Assembly: GCA_001683895.1 (NCBI GenBank)
Contig: LXQJ01000035.1
Location: 33,024 to 71,609, forward strand
Direction of reading: 5' to 3'
Length of the DNA: 38,586 bases
Origin: Luteimonas sp. ANT-B3E
GTDB lineage: Bacteria > Pseudomonadota > Gammaproteobacteria > Xanthomonadales > Xanthomonadaceae
Position 1 is the stretch's first letter. Every line of letters starts with the position of its first letter. Under the pieces are notes generated by a model. That model did no database searches, was not told where the DNA came from, and was given only the letters and a program-made list of their open reading frames with translations. The position numbers and the translations under genes are program-made. Of this stretch, positions 29,011 through 37,440 are shown piece by piece.

Positions 29011-30527
29011 GCCACGCGGTGGTCATTGGCGGCGGTTTCGGCGGCATCGCGGCCGCGCTGCGCGCGCGCGCCAAGGGCCACGAGGTGACCCTGGTCGATC
29101 GCTGTCCACGCCTGGGCGGGCGCGCGCAGGTCTTCGAGCGTGACGGCTATCGCCACGACGCCGGGCCGACGGTGATCACCGCGCCGTTCCTGCTGGAGGA
29201 GCTGTTCGCGCTGCATGGCCGGGCGATGCGCGATTACGTCGAGCTGGTGCCGCTGGCGCCGTGGTACCGGTTCCATTTCCCGGATGGCGACCACTTCGAT
29301 TACGGCGGCAGCGTCGAAGACACGCTGGGGGAGATCGCGCGGATCCATCCGCCGGACGTCGACGGCTACCGTCGGCTGCTGGCGGCGTCGCAGGCCATCT
29401 ACGCGGTGGGCTTCACGCAGCTTGCCGACGTGCCGTTCGACCGCTTCGGCAGCATGCTGCGGCAGGTCCCGGACCTGCTGCGGCTGGGGGCGTACCGCAC
29501 GGTGTGGGAGCTGGTGTCGACCCACCTGCAAAGCGCGAAGCTGCGCCAGGCGTTCTCGATCCAGCCACTGCTGGTCGGCGGCAACCCGTTCGACACCACG
29601 TCGATCTACGCGTTGATCCATTTCCTCGAGCGCGCGCACGGCGTGCATTTCGCGATGGGGGGCACCGGCGCACTGGTCGACGCACTGGGCCGGCTGATGG
29701 CCGAGGTCGGGATCAACGTGCGGCTCGATACCACGGTCACCGGGATCGACGTCGCCCACGGCGCGGTGTCGGGCGTGGTGCTGGACAATCCGTCCCGCGA
29801 GCGACTGGCGGCGGACGTGGTGATCTCCGATGCCAATCCCGCGTACCTCTACACCCGGCTGCTGCGTGCCGACGATGTGCGCGTGTCCGCGCGGCTCAAG
29901 GCGCGCCACCACAAGCGGTCGATGGGCCTGTTCGTGCTGTTCTTCGGCGCCGCGCGCCGCTACGACAAAGTTGCCCATCACACCATCTGGCTGGGCGCGC
30001 GCTACCGCGAGCTCCTCGACGACATCTTCCACCGCCAGGTGCTGGCCGAGGATTTCTCGATCTACCTGCACCGGCCGACGGCGACCGACGCGTCGTTCGC
30101 CCCGGACGGCTGCGACAGCTTCTATGCGCTGGTGCCGGTGCCGAACCTCGACGCCGGCATCGACTGGGAGGTCGAGGGCCCGCGACTGCGTGACCGCGTG
30201 CTGGCGGCACTCGACGCCACCATCCTGCCGGGCATCTCCGACGCGATCCGCGCCGACTTCTTCATGACGCCGGAGGATTTCCGCAGCCGCTACCTGAGTC
30301 CAGCGGGGGCCGGGTTCTCGGTGCAGCCGACGTTCGCACAGTCGGCGTGGTTCCGCTTCCACAACCGCGGTGAAGGTCCGCGCGGGCTGTACCTGGTCGG
30401 CGCGGGGACGCATCCCGGCGCCGGTCTGCCAGGCGTGCTGAGCTCGGCCAAGGTGCTCGAGCGACTGCTGCCGGCGGCGCCCGACGTCGCGCCGGCGATC
30501 GTGCCGGCCGTCGTGATGGCGGGCTGA
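29007..30527 (+). CDS. crtI: Phytoene desaturase (lycopene-forming, CrtI type)
   Basis: CrtI is an FAD enzyme that turns phytoene into lycopene at the membrane surface. The 506-residue product opens with the dinucleotide-binding motif VIGGGFGGIAAALRARAKGHEVTLVD and then GGRAQVFERDGYRHDAGPT. A long substrate domain contains GGNPFDTTSIYALIHFLE. It closes with the family signature GLYLVGAGTHPGAGLPGVL and SSAKVLERLL. The length matches bacterial CrtI (about 490-510). The start is the GTG at 29007, whose bases overlap the crtE TGA as GTGA, and the family N-terminus begins there. Its own stop overlaps the crtB ATG as TGATG. The number of desaturations (four, to lycopene) is inferred from the crtY that follows. 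Confidence 0.95.
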   Translation: MSHAVVIGGGFGGIAAALRARAKGHEVTLVDRCPRLGGRAQVFERDGYRHDAGPTVITAPFLLEELFALHGRAMRDYVELVPLAPWYRFHFPDGDHFDYGGSVEDTLGEIARIHPPDVDGYRRLLAASQAIYAVGFTQLADVPFDRFGSMLRQVPDLLRLGAYRTVWELVSTHLQSAKLRQAFSIQPLLVGGNPFDTTSIYALIHFLERAHGVHFAMGGTGALVDALGRLMAEVGINVRLDTTVTGIDVAHGAVSGVVLDNPSRERLAADVVISDANPAYLYTRLLRADDVRVSARLKARHHKRSMGLFVLFFGAARRYDKVAHHTIWLGARYRELLDDIFHRQVLAEDFSIYLHRPTATDASFAPDGCDSFYALVPVPNLDAGIDWEVEGPRLRDRVLAALDATILPGISDAIRADFFMTPEDFRSRYLSPAGAGFSVQPTFAQSAWFRFHNRGEGPRGLYLVGAGTHPGAGLPGVLSSAKVLERLLPAAPDVAPAIVPAVVMAG

Positions 30528-31474
30528 TGCACGCGGTCGCCTTGGCCGCGGGACACCCGGATGCGGCCGTGGTGCTGCGCGCGCACGGCCGTTCCTTCCA
30601 CTTCGCCAGCCAACTGCTCGATGCCGGCCAGGCCGCGCGCGCGGCGCGGCTGTATGCGTTCTGCCGCCACGTCGACGACCTGGCCGACGCGCCCGCCGCT
30701 GGCGCCGACCCGCGCGAGGCGCTGGCCGGCCTGCGTCGGCAGCTGGTCGCGGGCGCCGCCACCCATCCCGTGGCCGCCGACTTCCTCGCGCTGCGCGCCG
30801 AGGCCGGCATGCCGCTGCGGCCGGCGCTCGACCTCGTCGACGGCGTGGCAGGCGATCTCGGCCCGGTCGCGATCGCCGACGAGGCCGCGCTGGTGCGCTA
30901 CGCCTACGCCGTGGCCGGCACGGTCGGGCTGTTGATGTGCCCGCTGCTCGGGGCGCGCGACCGGGCGGCGCTGCCGTTCGCGGTCGACCTGGGCATCGCC
31001 ATGCAGCTCACCAACATCGCGCGCGACGTCGCCGAGGACGCGCGCCTGGGCCGGCGCTACCTGCCGGGCACGTGGGTCGACGACGCCGCTGCGTCCGACA
31101 TCGCGACCGCGTCCCCGGCGCTGGCGGCGCACCTGCAGAGCGCGGTCGAACGCCTGCTGGCGCTGGCCGACGCCTACTACGCCAGCGGCGAGGCGGGCCT
31201 GGCCTACCTGCCGGCGCGTCCCGGCTTCGCGATCCAGGTGGCGGCGCGGGTGTACCGCGGCATCGGCGGTCGGGTCCGCGCGTCCGGCCAGGGATTCCTC
31301 TCAAGCCGCTGCCGGGTGGACCCGCTGCGGCGCGTGGCGATCGCGACACAGGCGGTGGCAGCGCGCGCGCTGCGGGCGCGTGGCGACGCGCGGCTGCCGA
31401 TGCACGACGGGCGCCTGCACGCGCCGCTGGCCGTGTCGCCGGACGAATGGGAGCAGCGCCATGTCGCCGACTGA
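30527..31474 (+). CDS. crtB: Phytoene synthase
   Basis: CrtB condenses two GGPP molecules head to head into phytoene. The 315-residue product has the squalene/phytoene synthase pattern. FHFASQLLD comes first, then the first Asp motif YAFCRHVDDLAD, GDLGPVAI, and the second Asp motif QLTNIARDVAEDARLGRRYLP. The two motifs bind Mg2+ and the diphosphates. The ATG at 30527 overlaps the crtI stop. The 3' end overlaps crtY by 14 bases (crtY ATG at 31461). With crtE and crtI it gives lycopene; no crtM/crtN-like C30 features are seen. Confidence 0.94.
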   Translation: MHAVALAAGHPDAAVVLRAHGRSFHFASQLLDAGQAARAARLYAFCRHVDDLADAPAAGADPREALAGLRRQLVAGAATHPVAADFLALRAEAGMPLRPALDLVDGVAGDLGPVAIADEAALVRYAYAVAGTVGLLMCPLLGARDRAALPFAVDLGIAMQLTNIARDVAEDARLGRRYLPGTWVDDAAASDIATASPALAAHLQSAVERLLALADAYYASGEAGLAYLPARPGFAIQVAARVYRGIGGRVRASGQGFLSSRCRVDPLRRVAIATQAVAARALRARGDARLPMHDGRLHAPLAVSPDEWEQRHVAD

Positions 31475-32635
31475 CGCCGACCTGGTGATCCTGGGGGGCG
31501 GATGCGCGGGGCTGTCGCTGGCGGCGCGGCTCGCGGACGCCGGCGCCCATGGACCGCGCGTGGTGGTCGTGGAACCGCGGCTGGCGTACGTCGACGACCG
31601 CAGCTGGTGCTTCTGGAGCACCGCCGACAGCCCGCTCGCGCGGCTGGCGAGTGCCGCCTGGGATGGATGGTCGCTGTCGACGGCGCAGGGCGCCGCCACG
31701 CTGCAGCGCGCCCCCGGGCTGGCCTACCGCTACGTGCGTGGCGCCGATTTCCATGCCGACGCGCTGGCGCGGATCGCCGCGACCAGAAGCCGGGTGACGC
31801 TGCTGCAGGGCGTGAGCGCGGGTGGCGTGCGCGGCGGGGCCGGCGCCTCGTGGTGGAGACCACGCGCGGTGCGCTGCACTGTGGCGAAGTGGTCGATACG
31901 CGCTCGACCCCGTCGCCGGCGCGCGCGCTGATGTACCAGCAGTTCGCGGGCGCCGAGCTGCGGCTGCCGCCGGCGTGGCTGCCACCTGCCGGCATCGCCG
32001 GTTTGATGCAGCACATGGACCACGACGACCACGGACTGCGCTTCGACTACGTGCTGCCGCTGGGCGCAGACCGCGTGCTTGCCGAGGCGACGCGCTTCAG
32101 CGCCGGCGTGCTGCCCGCCGCGACGCTGGAGCGCGACCTCACGGCACTGCTGGCGCGCCGCGGATGGGGCGCCGGCGAGGTGCTGCGGCGCGAGCACGGC
32201 TGCCTGCCGATGGGCATGGCCGGCGCCACGGTGGCGCCGCAGCCAGGCCTGCACTGCGCGGGCATCGCCGGGGGTGCGCTGCGCGCCAGCTCCGGCTTCG
32301 GCTACGCGCGGATCCAGCGCTGGGCCGATGCCTGCGCGGGACGCGTGCTGGCCGGTGCACCCGCCCGCGGCCATCCGCGCGAGCCACGGCTGCGCGCGCT
32401 GCTGGACCGCACGTTCCTGCGCGCACTGCGTACCGACCCCGGTCGCGCGTCGGCGCATTTCATGGCCCTGGCCGACGCGCTGCGCGGGCCGGCCTTCGTG
32501 CGCTTCATGAATGACGACGCGCGCTGGGGCGACACCCTGCGCGCGGTGGGCTGCCTGCCTCCGGGTCCGTTCGTACGCGCGCTGCTGTCGTCGCGCGTGG
32601 ATGCCATCGCCGTACGGCCGACGACGCCCGCATGA
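31461..32635 (+). pseudogene. crtY: Lycopene beta-cyclase CrtY, interrupted by an apparent one-base frameshift
   Basis: CrtY turns lycopene into beta-carotene. The N-terminal part (from ATG 31461) has LVILGGGCAGLSLAARL, an FAD/NAD-type fold, and WCFWS. Frame one then drifts into arginine-rich nonsense and stops at 31931. The homologous sequence goes on in another frame from about 31838 (RRLVVETTRGALHC, then LRFDYVLPL and CLPMGM) to the TGA at 32635. Adding one G to the GGGG run at 31836-31839 joins the halves into about 391 residues, normal for CrtY. No other lesion is present, so the break is very recent or a read error. Its stop overlaps the blh start (ATGA). If real, beta-carotene and retinal cannot be made by this route. 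Confidence 0.85.
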
Positions 32636-33570
32636 GCCGCGATGCGCGCCTGTCGACCGCGCCTGTCGCCCCGCGTGACCGCTGGCCTTTTGAAACCCGC
32701 GCGATGCTTGTCGCGGCGACGTTGCTGGCGCTGCTGCTCGCGTCCGGCTTCGCGGCGCGGGTCCCGCTGCAGGTGCAGCTGGTGGGTGTGCTGGGCTTGG
32801 TGGCTGTGGCCGGCGTGCCGCACGGCGCGCTGGATCCCTGGGTCGCGCACCGCAGCGGGCTGTGGACATCGCGGCGCGGCCTGGCGGCGTTCAGCGCCGC
32901 CTACCTCCTCGTGGTGGCGGCGGTCGTCGGCGCCTGGTGGCTGGCGCCAGTGGCATCACTGGCGGGCTTCCTGCTGGTGTCGTCATGGCACTTCGGTGGT
33001 GACTGGCGCGCGGGACGCCATCCGCCCGCACGCCTCGGCTTGGGCCTGTGCCTGCTGGCGCTGCCCGCGCTGCGCGACGCAACCGCCGTCGGCGACCTGT
33101 ACGTGCTGCTGTCGGGCGACGCGGCGCGGACCCTCGCCGTTGCACAGGCCGCGGCAGGCTGGTGGCTGGTGGCGGCGTTCCTGGTGCTCACGCTGCATGC
33201 CGGATCCATGCGACGCCGCGACGGCGTCGAGCTGGCGGTGCTGGCCGCGCTCGCACTGGCGGCGCCGCCGCTGGCGTTCTTCGCGGTGTACTTCTGCTTC
33301 CTGCACAGTCCGCGCCACCTGCGGCAGCTCTGGCAGCCGCTGGCCGCGGGTCAGCGGCGCACGGTCGCCGCGGTCGCGCTGGCCTACACCGCGGCCACGC
33401 TGGCGCTGCTGCTGGTCGCCTGGGTGGTCCTGCGCGCGGCGTCGCCCCCGCCCGCGGTCGACACTGCGCTGGCGCGGCTGCTGTTCATCGGGCTCGCGGC
33501 GCTGACCGTGCCGCACATGGCGCTGGTGCAGCTGGCTCAGGCGCGGGCGCAGCGAGGGGCTGCGGCGTGA
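32632..33570 (+). CDS. blh: Beta-carotene 15,15'-dioxygenase, Brp/Blh family
   Basis: Blh cleaves beta-carotene with O2 into two retinals and supplies the rhodopsin chromophore. The 312-residue membrane protein has about eight hydrophobic helices. It keeps the four iron-binding histidines expected from the family: His64 (GVPHGALDP), His120 (SSWHFGGDW), His225 (FCFLHSPRH) and His295 (LTVPHMAL). This pattern separates it from plant or animal carotenoid oxygenases. The ATG at 32632 overlaps the crtY stop, and its TGA overlaps the GTG of fni. Presence next to an opsin is the usual sign of a self-sufficient rhodopsin system. Confidence 0.95.
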   Translation: MSRDARLSTAPVAPRDRWPFETRAMLVAATLLALLLASGFAARVPLQVQLVGVLGLVAVAGVPHGALDPWVAHRSGLWTSRRGLAAFSAAYLLVVAAVVGAWWLAPVASLAGFLLVSSWHFGGDWRAGRHPPARLGLGLCLLALPALRDATAVGDLYVLLSGDAARTLAVAQAAAGWWLVAAFLVLTLHAGSMRRRDGVELAVLAALALAAPPLAFFAVYFCFLHSPRHLRQLWQPLAAGQRRTVAAVALAYTAATLALLLVAWVVLRAASPPPAVDTALARLLFIGLAALTVPHMALVQLAQARAQRGAAA

Positions 33571-34610
33571 GCGACATTCTCGGGCGCAAGGGCCGGCACA
33601 TCGACGCGGTGCTGTCGGGGCGCGTGTCCGCGCGCGACACCCGCACCGGCTTCGAGCGCGTGCGCTTCGTCCACTGCGCGCTGCCGGAGCTCGACCTCGA
33701 CGCGATCGACCTGTCGACGCAGTTCCTCGGACATCGCCTGTCGGCACCGCTGATGGTCAGCGCGATGACCGGCGGGCCGGAGCGGGCCGGTGCCATCAAT
33801 GCCGCGCTCGCCGAAGCCGCGCAGGCGCACGGCATCGCACTCGCGGTCGGGTCGCAGCGCATCAGCCTGACCGCCGGTGCGAGCAGCGGCCTCGACGCCA
33901 GCCTGCGTCGCCGCGCGCCGACGATCCCGATCTTTGCCAACATCGGCGCGGTGCAGCTGGTCGCGGGCTTCGGCGTCGACCACGCCCGCCGTGCGGTCGA
34001 CGCGCTGCAGGCCGATGCGCTGGTGCTGCACCTCAACCCGCTGCAGGAGGCGCTGCAGGCGCGCGGTGACACGCGCTGGTCCGGGGTCGCGCGCGGCATC
34101 GAGGCGGTGTGCGCCGCACTGCCGGTGCCGGTGATCGCCAAGGAGGTCGGGTTCGGCATTTCCGCCGCGGTGGCACGGCGCCTGGCCGACGCCGGCGTGC
34201 AGGCCATCGATGTCGCCGGTGCCGGCGGCACCAGCTGGGCCGCGGTGGAGGGCGCGCTGGCCGACGATCGCGAGGCCGCCGGCATGGCGGAACTGTTCCG
34301 GGACTGGGGCATCCCCACCGCCGACGCGCTGGTCGACGTGCGCCGGGCGTTGCCCGGCATGCCGCTGATCGGGTCGGGCGGGATCCGCGACGGGCTGGAC
34401 GTCGCCAAGGCGATCCGGCTCGGCGCCGACGTGGTGGGCCAGGCGGCGGCCCTGCTGCCGGCGGCGATCGCCGGCGCCGCGGCGGTCGGGGCGCACCTGC
34501 AGGCACTGCACGACGCGCTGCGGCTGGCCTGTTTCGCGACCGGCGCCGGTTCGATCGCCGCGCTGCGTCGGGTTGCGCTGCAGCACGGAGACGTGGACGC
34601 CGAGGCCTGA
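33567..34610 (+). CDS. fni: Isopentenyl-diphosphate delta-isomerase, type 2 (FMN-dependent)
   Basis: Type 2 IDI interconverts IPP and DMAPP using reduced FMN, and feeds CrtE. The 347-residue TIM-barrel product starts with ILGRKGRHIDAVLSG. It contains the FMN-binding segment PLMVSAMTGG, then VGSQRISL, FANIGAVQL, LHLNPLQEALQARGD, IAKEVGFGIS, DVAGAGGTSW and the phosphate-binding GSGGIRDGLDVAKAI, all typical of the family. The start is a GTG at 33567 overlapping the blh stop. It is the last gene of the cassette, and a terminator follows. As the type 1 enzyme is unrelated, its use here helps to trace where the cassette came from. Confidence 0.95.
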   Translation: MSDILGRKGRHIDAVLSGRVSARDTRTGFERVRFVHCALPELDLDAIDLSTQFLGHRLSAPLMVSAMTGGPERAGAINAALAEAAQAHGIALAVGSQRISLTAGASSGLDASLRRRAPTIPIFANIGAVQLVAGFGVDHARRAVDALQADALVLHLNPLQEALQARGDTRWSGVARGIEAVCAALPVPVIAKEVGFGISAAVARRLADAGVQAIDVAGAGGTSWAAVEGALADDREAAGMAELFRDWGIPTADALVDVRRALPGMPLIGSGGIRDGLDVAKAIRLGADVVGQAAALLPAAIAGAAAVGAHLQALHDALRLACFATGAGSIAALRRVALQHGDVDAEA

Positions 34611-34750
34611 CCCGTGGGCGACCCCTGTCGCCGTGGGCAGTGCAGCGCCCGCGCCCGCTGCAGCGGCAGTCAGCCGCCGCTGGCGACCATCGACCGCAAC
34701 CGCAACCGCTGCGCATCGGCATGCTGCTGCCGGTGCCGTAGCGCCGCGCT

Positions 34751-34783
34751 GACCTGCACGGGAAGATTCCGCGCAGGTCTTTT
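34751..34783 (+). terminator. Rho-independent terminator of the rhodopsin-carotenoid cassette
   Basis: A 7-bp stem, GACCTGC with GCAGGTC, is extended by an inner pairing (CGGGA with TTCCG). It is followed straight away by TTTT (34780-34783). It sits 140 bases after the fni stop on the plus strand and just before the stop of the converging nuclease gene. Confidence 0.8.
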
Positions 34784-34794
34784 CGAGTCGGGCT

Positions 34795-36606
34795 TCAGCG
34801 CGGCGGCGGCCGCAGCTTCGGGTTGCGCGGTGCCGGCGTCAGCAGGTTGCAGGTCGCGGGCCGGGCCGAATTGAACAGCGCCGCCGTTGCCCATTCCGGG
34901 CGGTCGATGAACGGGTTGCGGTTGCCCTGGAAGTTGAACACCACCTCGTTGCGGGCGCGCTCGGCGGGGTCCGGCGGGTCGGCCTGGTGCCAGGCGAGCA
35001 GGGTCGACAGCAGCCCCATGTACGCCGGCGACGCCGAGCCGGTGACGATCAGGCTGCGGTCGTCGGTCAACTCGAGGTCCGGCTCGGACTGGCTGTTGGC
35101 CGGATGCGCGCCGCCCTCGTAGCGGATCGCCATGTACATCACCGCGCGCGCCAGGTCGCCCTTGCGCGCGCTCCATGCCTGAAACGCTCCCTGGTTGCCG
35201 TTGGGGCCGCGGAACCAGTTGGAGTTGCCGGGATAGACGCCGGTGCCGCCCCCGATGCCGTTGTTGGCCTCGGTCGCGCGCTCGGCGCAGCTGCCGACGA
35301 CGGCGCAGTCCGCATACGGCATGTTGCCGCGGTCGGCGTTGTAGGCCGTGTCGCTCAGATACAGCATGTGGGTGTCGGTGTAAGGGGCGTTGGGCAGTCC
35401 ACGGTCACCGGTCGTGCTGCCGAAGCCGAGCGAGTTGGGCCATGTGTGCTCGCGGTTGTAGGTCAGGCCGCTGCCGGTGCCGGCGCGCGCGCTGCCCTTG
35501 GCGTAGCTGCGGTTGCGATAGACGTCGAGGATGCGAGTGCCGTCGTTGGGGTCCTCGTCGGCGATCTCGAGGATCGTCCACGTGCTGGTGCCGCTTCCGG
35601 AGTACGGGTATGCGGTGTGGCCACGGATCGTCTGGTGCAGCGAGCAGCGCAACTGGTCCGGGGTGCTGGCGTTGACGCGGCCGTAATAGTCGCCGCCGCC
35701 CGCGTGGCCGACCTGCACCGTGAACGACACCAGCGTGTCGTCTTCCGGCGCCGTGCCGTCGAGGTCGGCGATGTGGGTGGCGTCCACCGCCAGCGTGCAG
35801 CGGTTGCCGGCGACCAGCGTTCGGTCGAGGTCGAGTGTGAAGCTCGTGCCCTGCGCGGCATGGGTGACCACGATCGGCCGCTTGCGCGGACCCTGGCAGG
35901 CGACCGCGAACGCGCCGGGCTGCGCGGTCACGGGTTCGCTGAAGGTCACGACCGGCGAGCCGGCCGCCGGGAAGTCGCTGGAGCCGTTGGCGGGCGTGGT
36001 GGAGACCACGCGCGGCGCGGCGTTTCCGGCCTCGCCGAAGGTCTGCGCGTTGTTGCAGGTGCCGAAGGTCTGTGTCGCCGACGGCGCCCACGCGAAGTCC
36101 GCGGCCACGCTGCCAGCGCCGGTCAGCTGCAGCGAGGTGCCAAGCGCCGCGCTGCTGGCTTCGGAGACGCCGATGTCGACGCTGGTCATGCCGGCGGCGG
36201 GGCCGTTGGCGGCGGTGATGACGCCCTCGTAGCTGAGGAACTGGACCACGTTGCCGGCGCCGTCGACCAGCGCGATGCCGTCGCTGGCGCCGTTCTGCAG
36301 GCCGTTTGCCGGGTACTGCACGGTCGCGATGCGCACCATTCCGCCGCACGACACCACGTTGCCGGCGGGCACGGGATCGTCGTCGTAGGTGGTCGCTGCG
36401 GCAGGCGTGCTGCTGCCGTTGTAGAGGACGATCCGGTACCCGGTGAGGTCCTCGCCGGCGCTGCCCACGACCTCGATCGCCTCGCCGACGTCTTCGCCGG
36501 CGTTGTCGTAGTGGATCTCGTTGACGAACACTTCGGCGGCGGCGCCGGCGGAGGCGGCGGACAGCGCCAGCAGCAGCGCGCAGCGGGCAAGTCGTGGATG
36601 GCGCAT
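34795..36606 (-). CDS. Secreted endonuclease I-family nuclease with lamin-tail and Ig-like domains
   Basis: The 603-residue exported protein has a signal peptide (RHPRLARCALLLALSAASAGAAA). Next comes a lamin-tail-like domain (EVFVNEIHYDN to about residue 170), then an Ig-like Big_5/SbsA-type domain (VVSTTPANGSSDF). The C-terminal endonuclease I domain has the His-metal finger motif NREHTWPNS and then DTHMLYLSDTAYN, NWFRGPNGNQG, KGDLARAVMYM and the late NRNPFIDRPEW. Such enzymes degrade DNA or RNA outside the cell or in the periplasm, perhaps for phosphate or nucleotides. The ATG at 36606 is fixed by the signal peptide. It converges on the rhodopsin cassette and diverges from the PagL-like gene. 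Confidence 0.9.
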   Translation of the reverse strand: MRHPRLARCALLLALSAASAGAAAEVFVNEIHYDNAGEDVGEAIEVVGSAGEDLTGYRIVLYNGSSTPAAATTYDDDPVPAGNVVSCGGMVRIATVQYPANGLQNGASDGIALVDGAGNVVQFLSYEGVITAANGPAAGMTSVDIGVSEASSAALGTSLQLTGAGSVAADFAWAPSATQTFGTCNNAQTFGEAGNAAPRVVSTTPANGSSDFPAAGSPVVTFSEPVTAQPGAFAVACQGPRKRPIVVTHAAQGTSFTLDLDRTLVAGNRCTLAVDATHIADLDGTAPEDDTLVSFTVQVGHAGGGDYYGRVNASTPDQLRCSLHQTIRGHTAYPYSGSGTSTWTILEIADEDPNDGTRILDVYRNRSYAKGSARAGTGSGLTYNREHTWPNSLGFGSTTGDRGLPNAPYTDTHMLYLSDTAYNADRGNMPYADCAVVGSCAERATEANNGIGGGTGVYPGNSNWFRGPNGNQGAFQAWSARKGDLARAVMYMAIRYEGGAHPANSQSEPDLELTDDRSLIVTGSASPAYMGLLSTLLAWHQADPPDPAERARNEVVFNFQGNRNPFIDRPEWATAALFNSARPATCNLLTPAPRNPKLRPPPR

Positions 36607-36743
36607 GGAGATCCCCCGGGAAAAGTCCGCGCACGCTACCCCAGGTCCATGACCGCCGCCATCGCGCAGGCGCGCATCCACATCTGGCTCACGCGAGGGA
36701 CCCGTATCCTCCGCCGCTTCCCGCCACCCCCACCAGGACGCGC

Positions 36744-37247
36744 ATGCCGCAGACTGTCCGGGCCGCCATCGCGCGCGCCCTTCTTGCCGCGGTATGCGCG
36801 CTGGGTGCCATGCCGGCGCTTGCGCAGTTCGAAGCCGGCGCCGGTGTTTCCTGGACCAGGGGCAACGAAGCGACGCCTGTGCTGGCGGTGGCGTGGGTTC
36901 CGGAACTCCGCCCTCTCGCGGGCGGCGTACTGCGCGCCGATCTCGGCGCGATGTATTTCGACGGCCGTGACGGCCGTGACGGCCAGCGGGCGCGGAGGCG
37001 CGCATCGGGGGTCACGGTGCTGCACGTCGGCCTGCGCTACGGGCGCGGTGCTACGGGTCTCTTCGTGGGCGGCGGTCTCGGCGCACAGTCGGGCACCACC
37101 GATGCGCTGTCGGGTGGCCCGCAGTTCGTGACCACGCTGGGCTGGCGCTGGCGACACACGTCGCTGCTGCTGCGCCACGTGTCCAACGCCAGCCTGCGCT
37201 CGCCCAACGACGGCGAGACGCTGGCGGTCGTCGCCTGGCGATTCTGA
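36744..37247 (+). CDS. PagL-like lipid A 3-O-deacylase (acyloxyacyl hydrolase family)
   Basis: The 167-residue product has a signal peptide (cleavage near LAQF) and a short outer-membrane beta-barrel built of alternating hydrophobic strands, ending in Phe (VVAWRF). The motif [15 protein letters not shown] resembles the PagL active site, in which His, Ser and a nearby Glu form the catalytic triad. PagL removes the 3-linked acyl chain of lipid A and alters how LPS is sensed. The ATG at 36744 has AGGA five bases before it. Residues DGRDGRDG come from a 9-base tandem repeat (GACGGCCGT). Small barrels diverge fast, so the call rests mainly on the active-site motif and length. Confidence 0.68.
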   Translation: MPQTVRAAIARALLAAVCALGAMPALAQFEAGAGVSWTRGNEATPVLAVAWVPELRPLAGGVLRADLGAMYFDGRDGRDGQRARRRASGVTVLHVGLRYGRGATGLFVGGGLGAQSGTTDALSGGPQFVTTLGWRWRHTSLLLRHVSNASLRSPNDGETLAVVAWRF

Positions 37248-37287
37248 CGCCGGAGCGCCGGCAGCCAGCGATCCAGGCGCGGCCGCC

Positions 37288-37313
37288 CTTGAAGGCATCC
37301 GGGCGCGCCCCAT
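37288..37313 (+). promoter_or_regulatory. Heat-shock (sigma32) promoter of groES-groEL
   Basis: CTTGAA (37288-37293), a 14-base spacer and CCCCAT (37308-37313) match the sigma32 consensus CTTGAA-N13-17-CCCCAT in every position. It lies about 127 bases before the groES ATG, with transcription expected from about 37320. Confidence 0.85.
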
Positions 37314-37355
37314 GTCATGCGCATCCGGTCCTGCCGGTGTGGCGCTGTCGCCGGT

Positions 37356-37385
37356 TTGGCACTCCCCCTCCGGGACTGCTAGACT
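37356..37385 (+). promoter_or_regulatory. Putative sigma70 promoter of groES-groEL
   Basis: TTGGCA (37356-37361), an 18-base spacer and TAGACT (37380-37385) form a fair housekeeping promoter about 55 bases before the groES ATG. It would give basal expression beside the heat-shock promoter upstream. Confidence 0.55.
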
Positions 37386-37440
37386 CCGCGCCCAGATCGT
37401 CCCGTTTTTCCATCCGAATCAACTACTTGCGAGGGTCCAC

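Noticed and set aside
31830..31845. Programmed -1 ribosomal frameshift in crtY
   Set aside because: The local codons (GGC GGG GCC) do not form a good X-XXY-YYZ slippery site and no reason to make two products is known for CrtY. A missing G is simpler.
37356..37385. Sigma54 promoter at TGGCAC before groES
   Set aside because: The required GC element about five bases after TGGCAC is missing; the next TGC is too far away.
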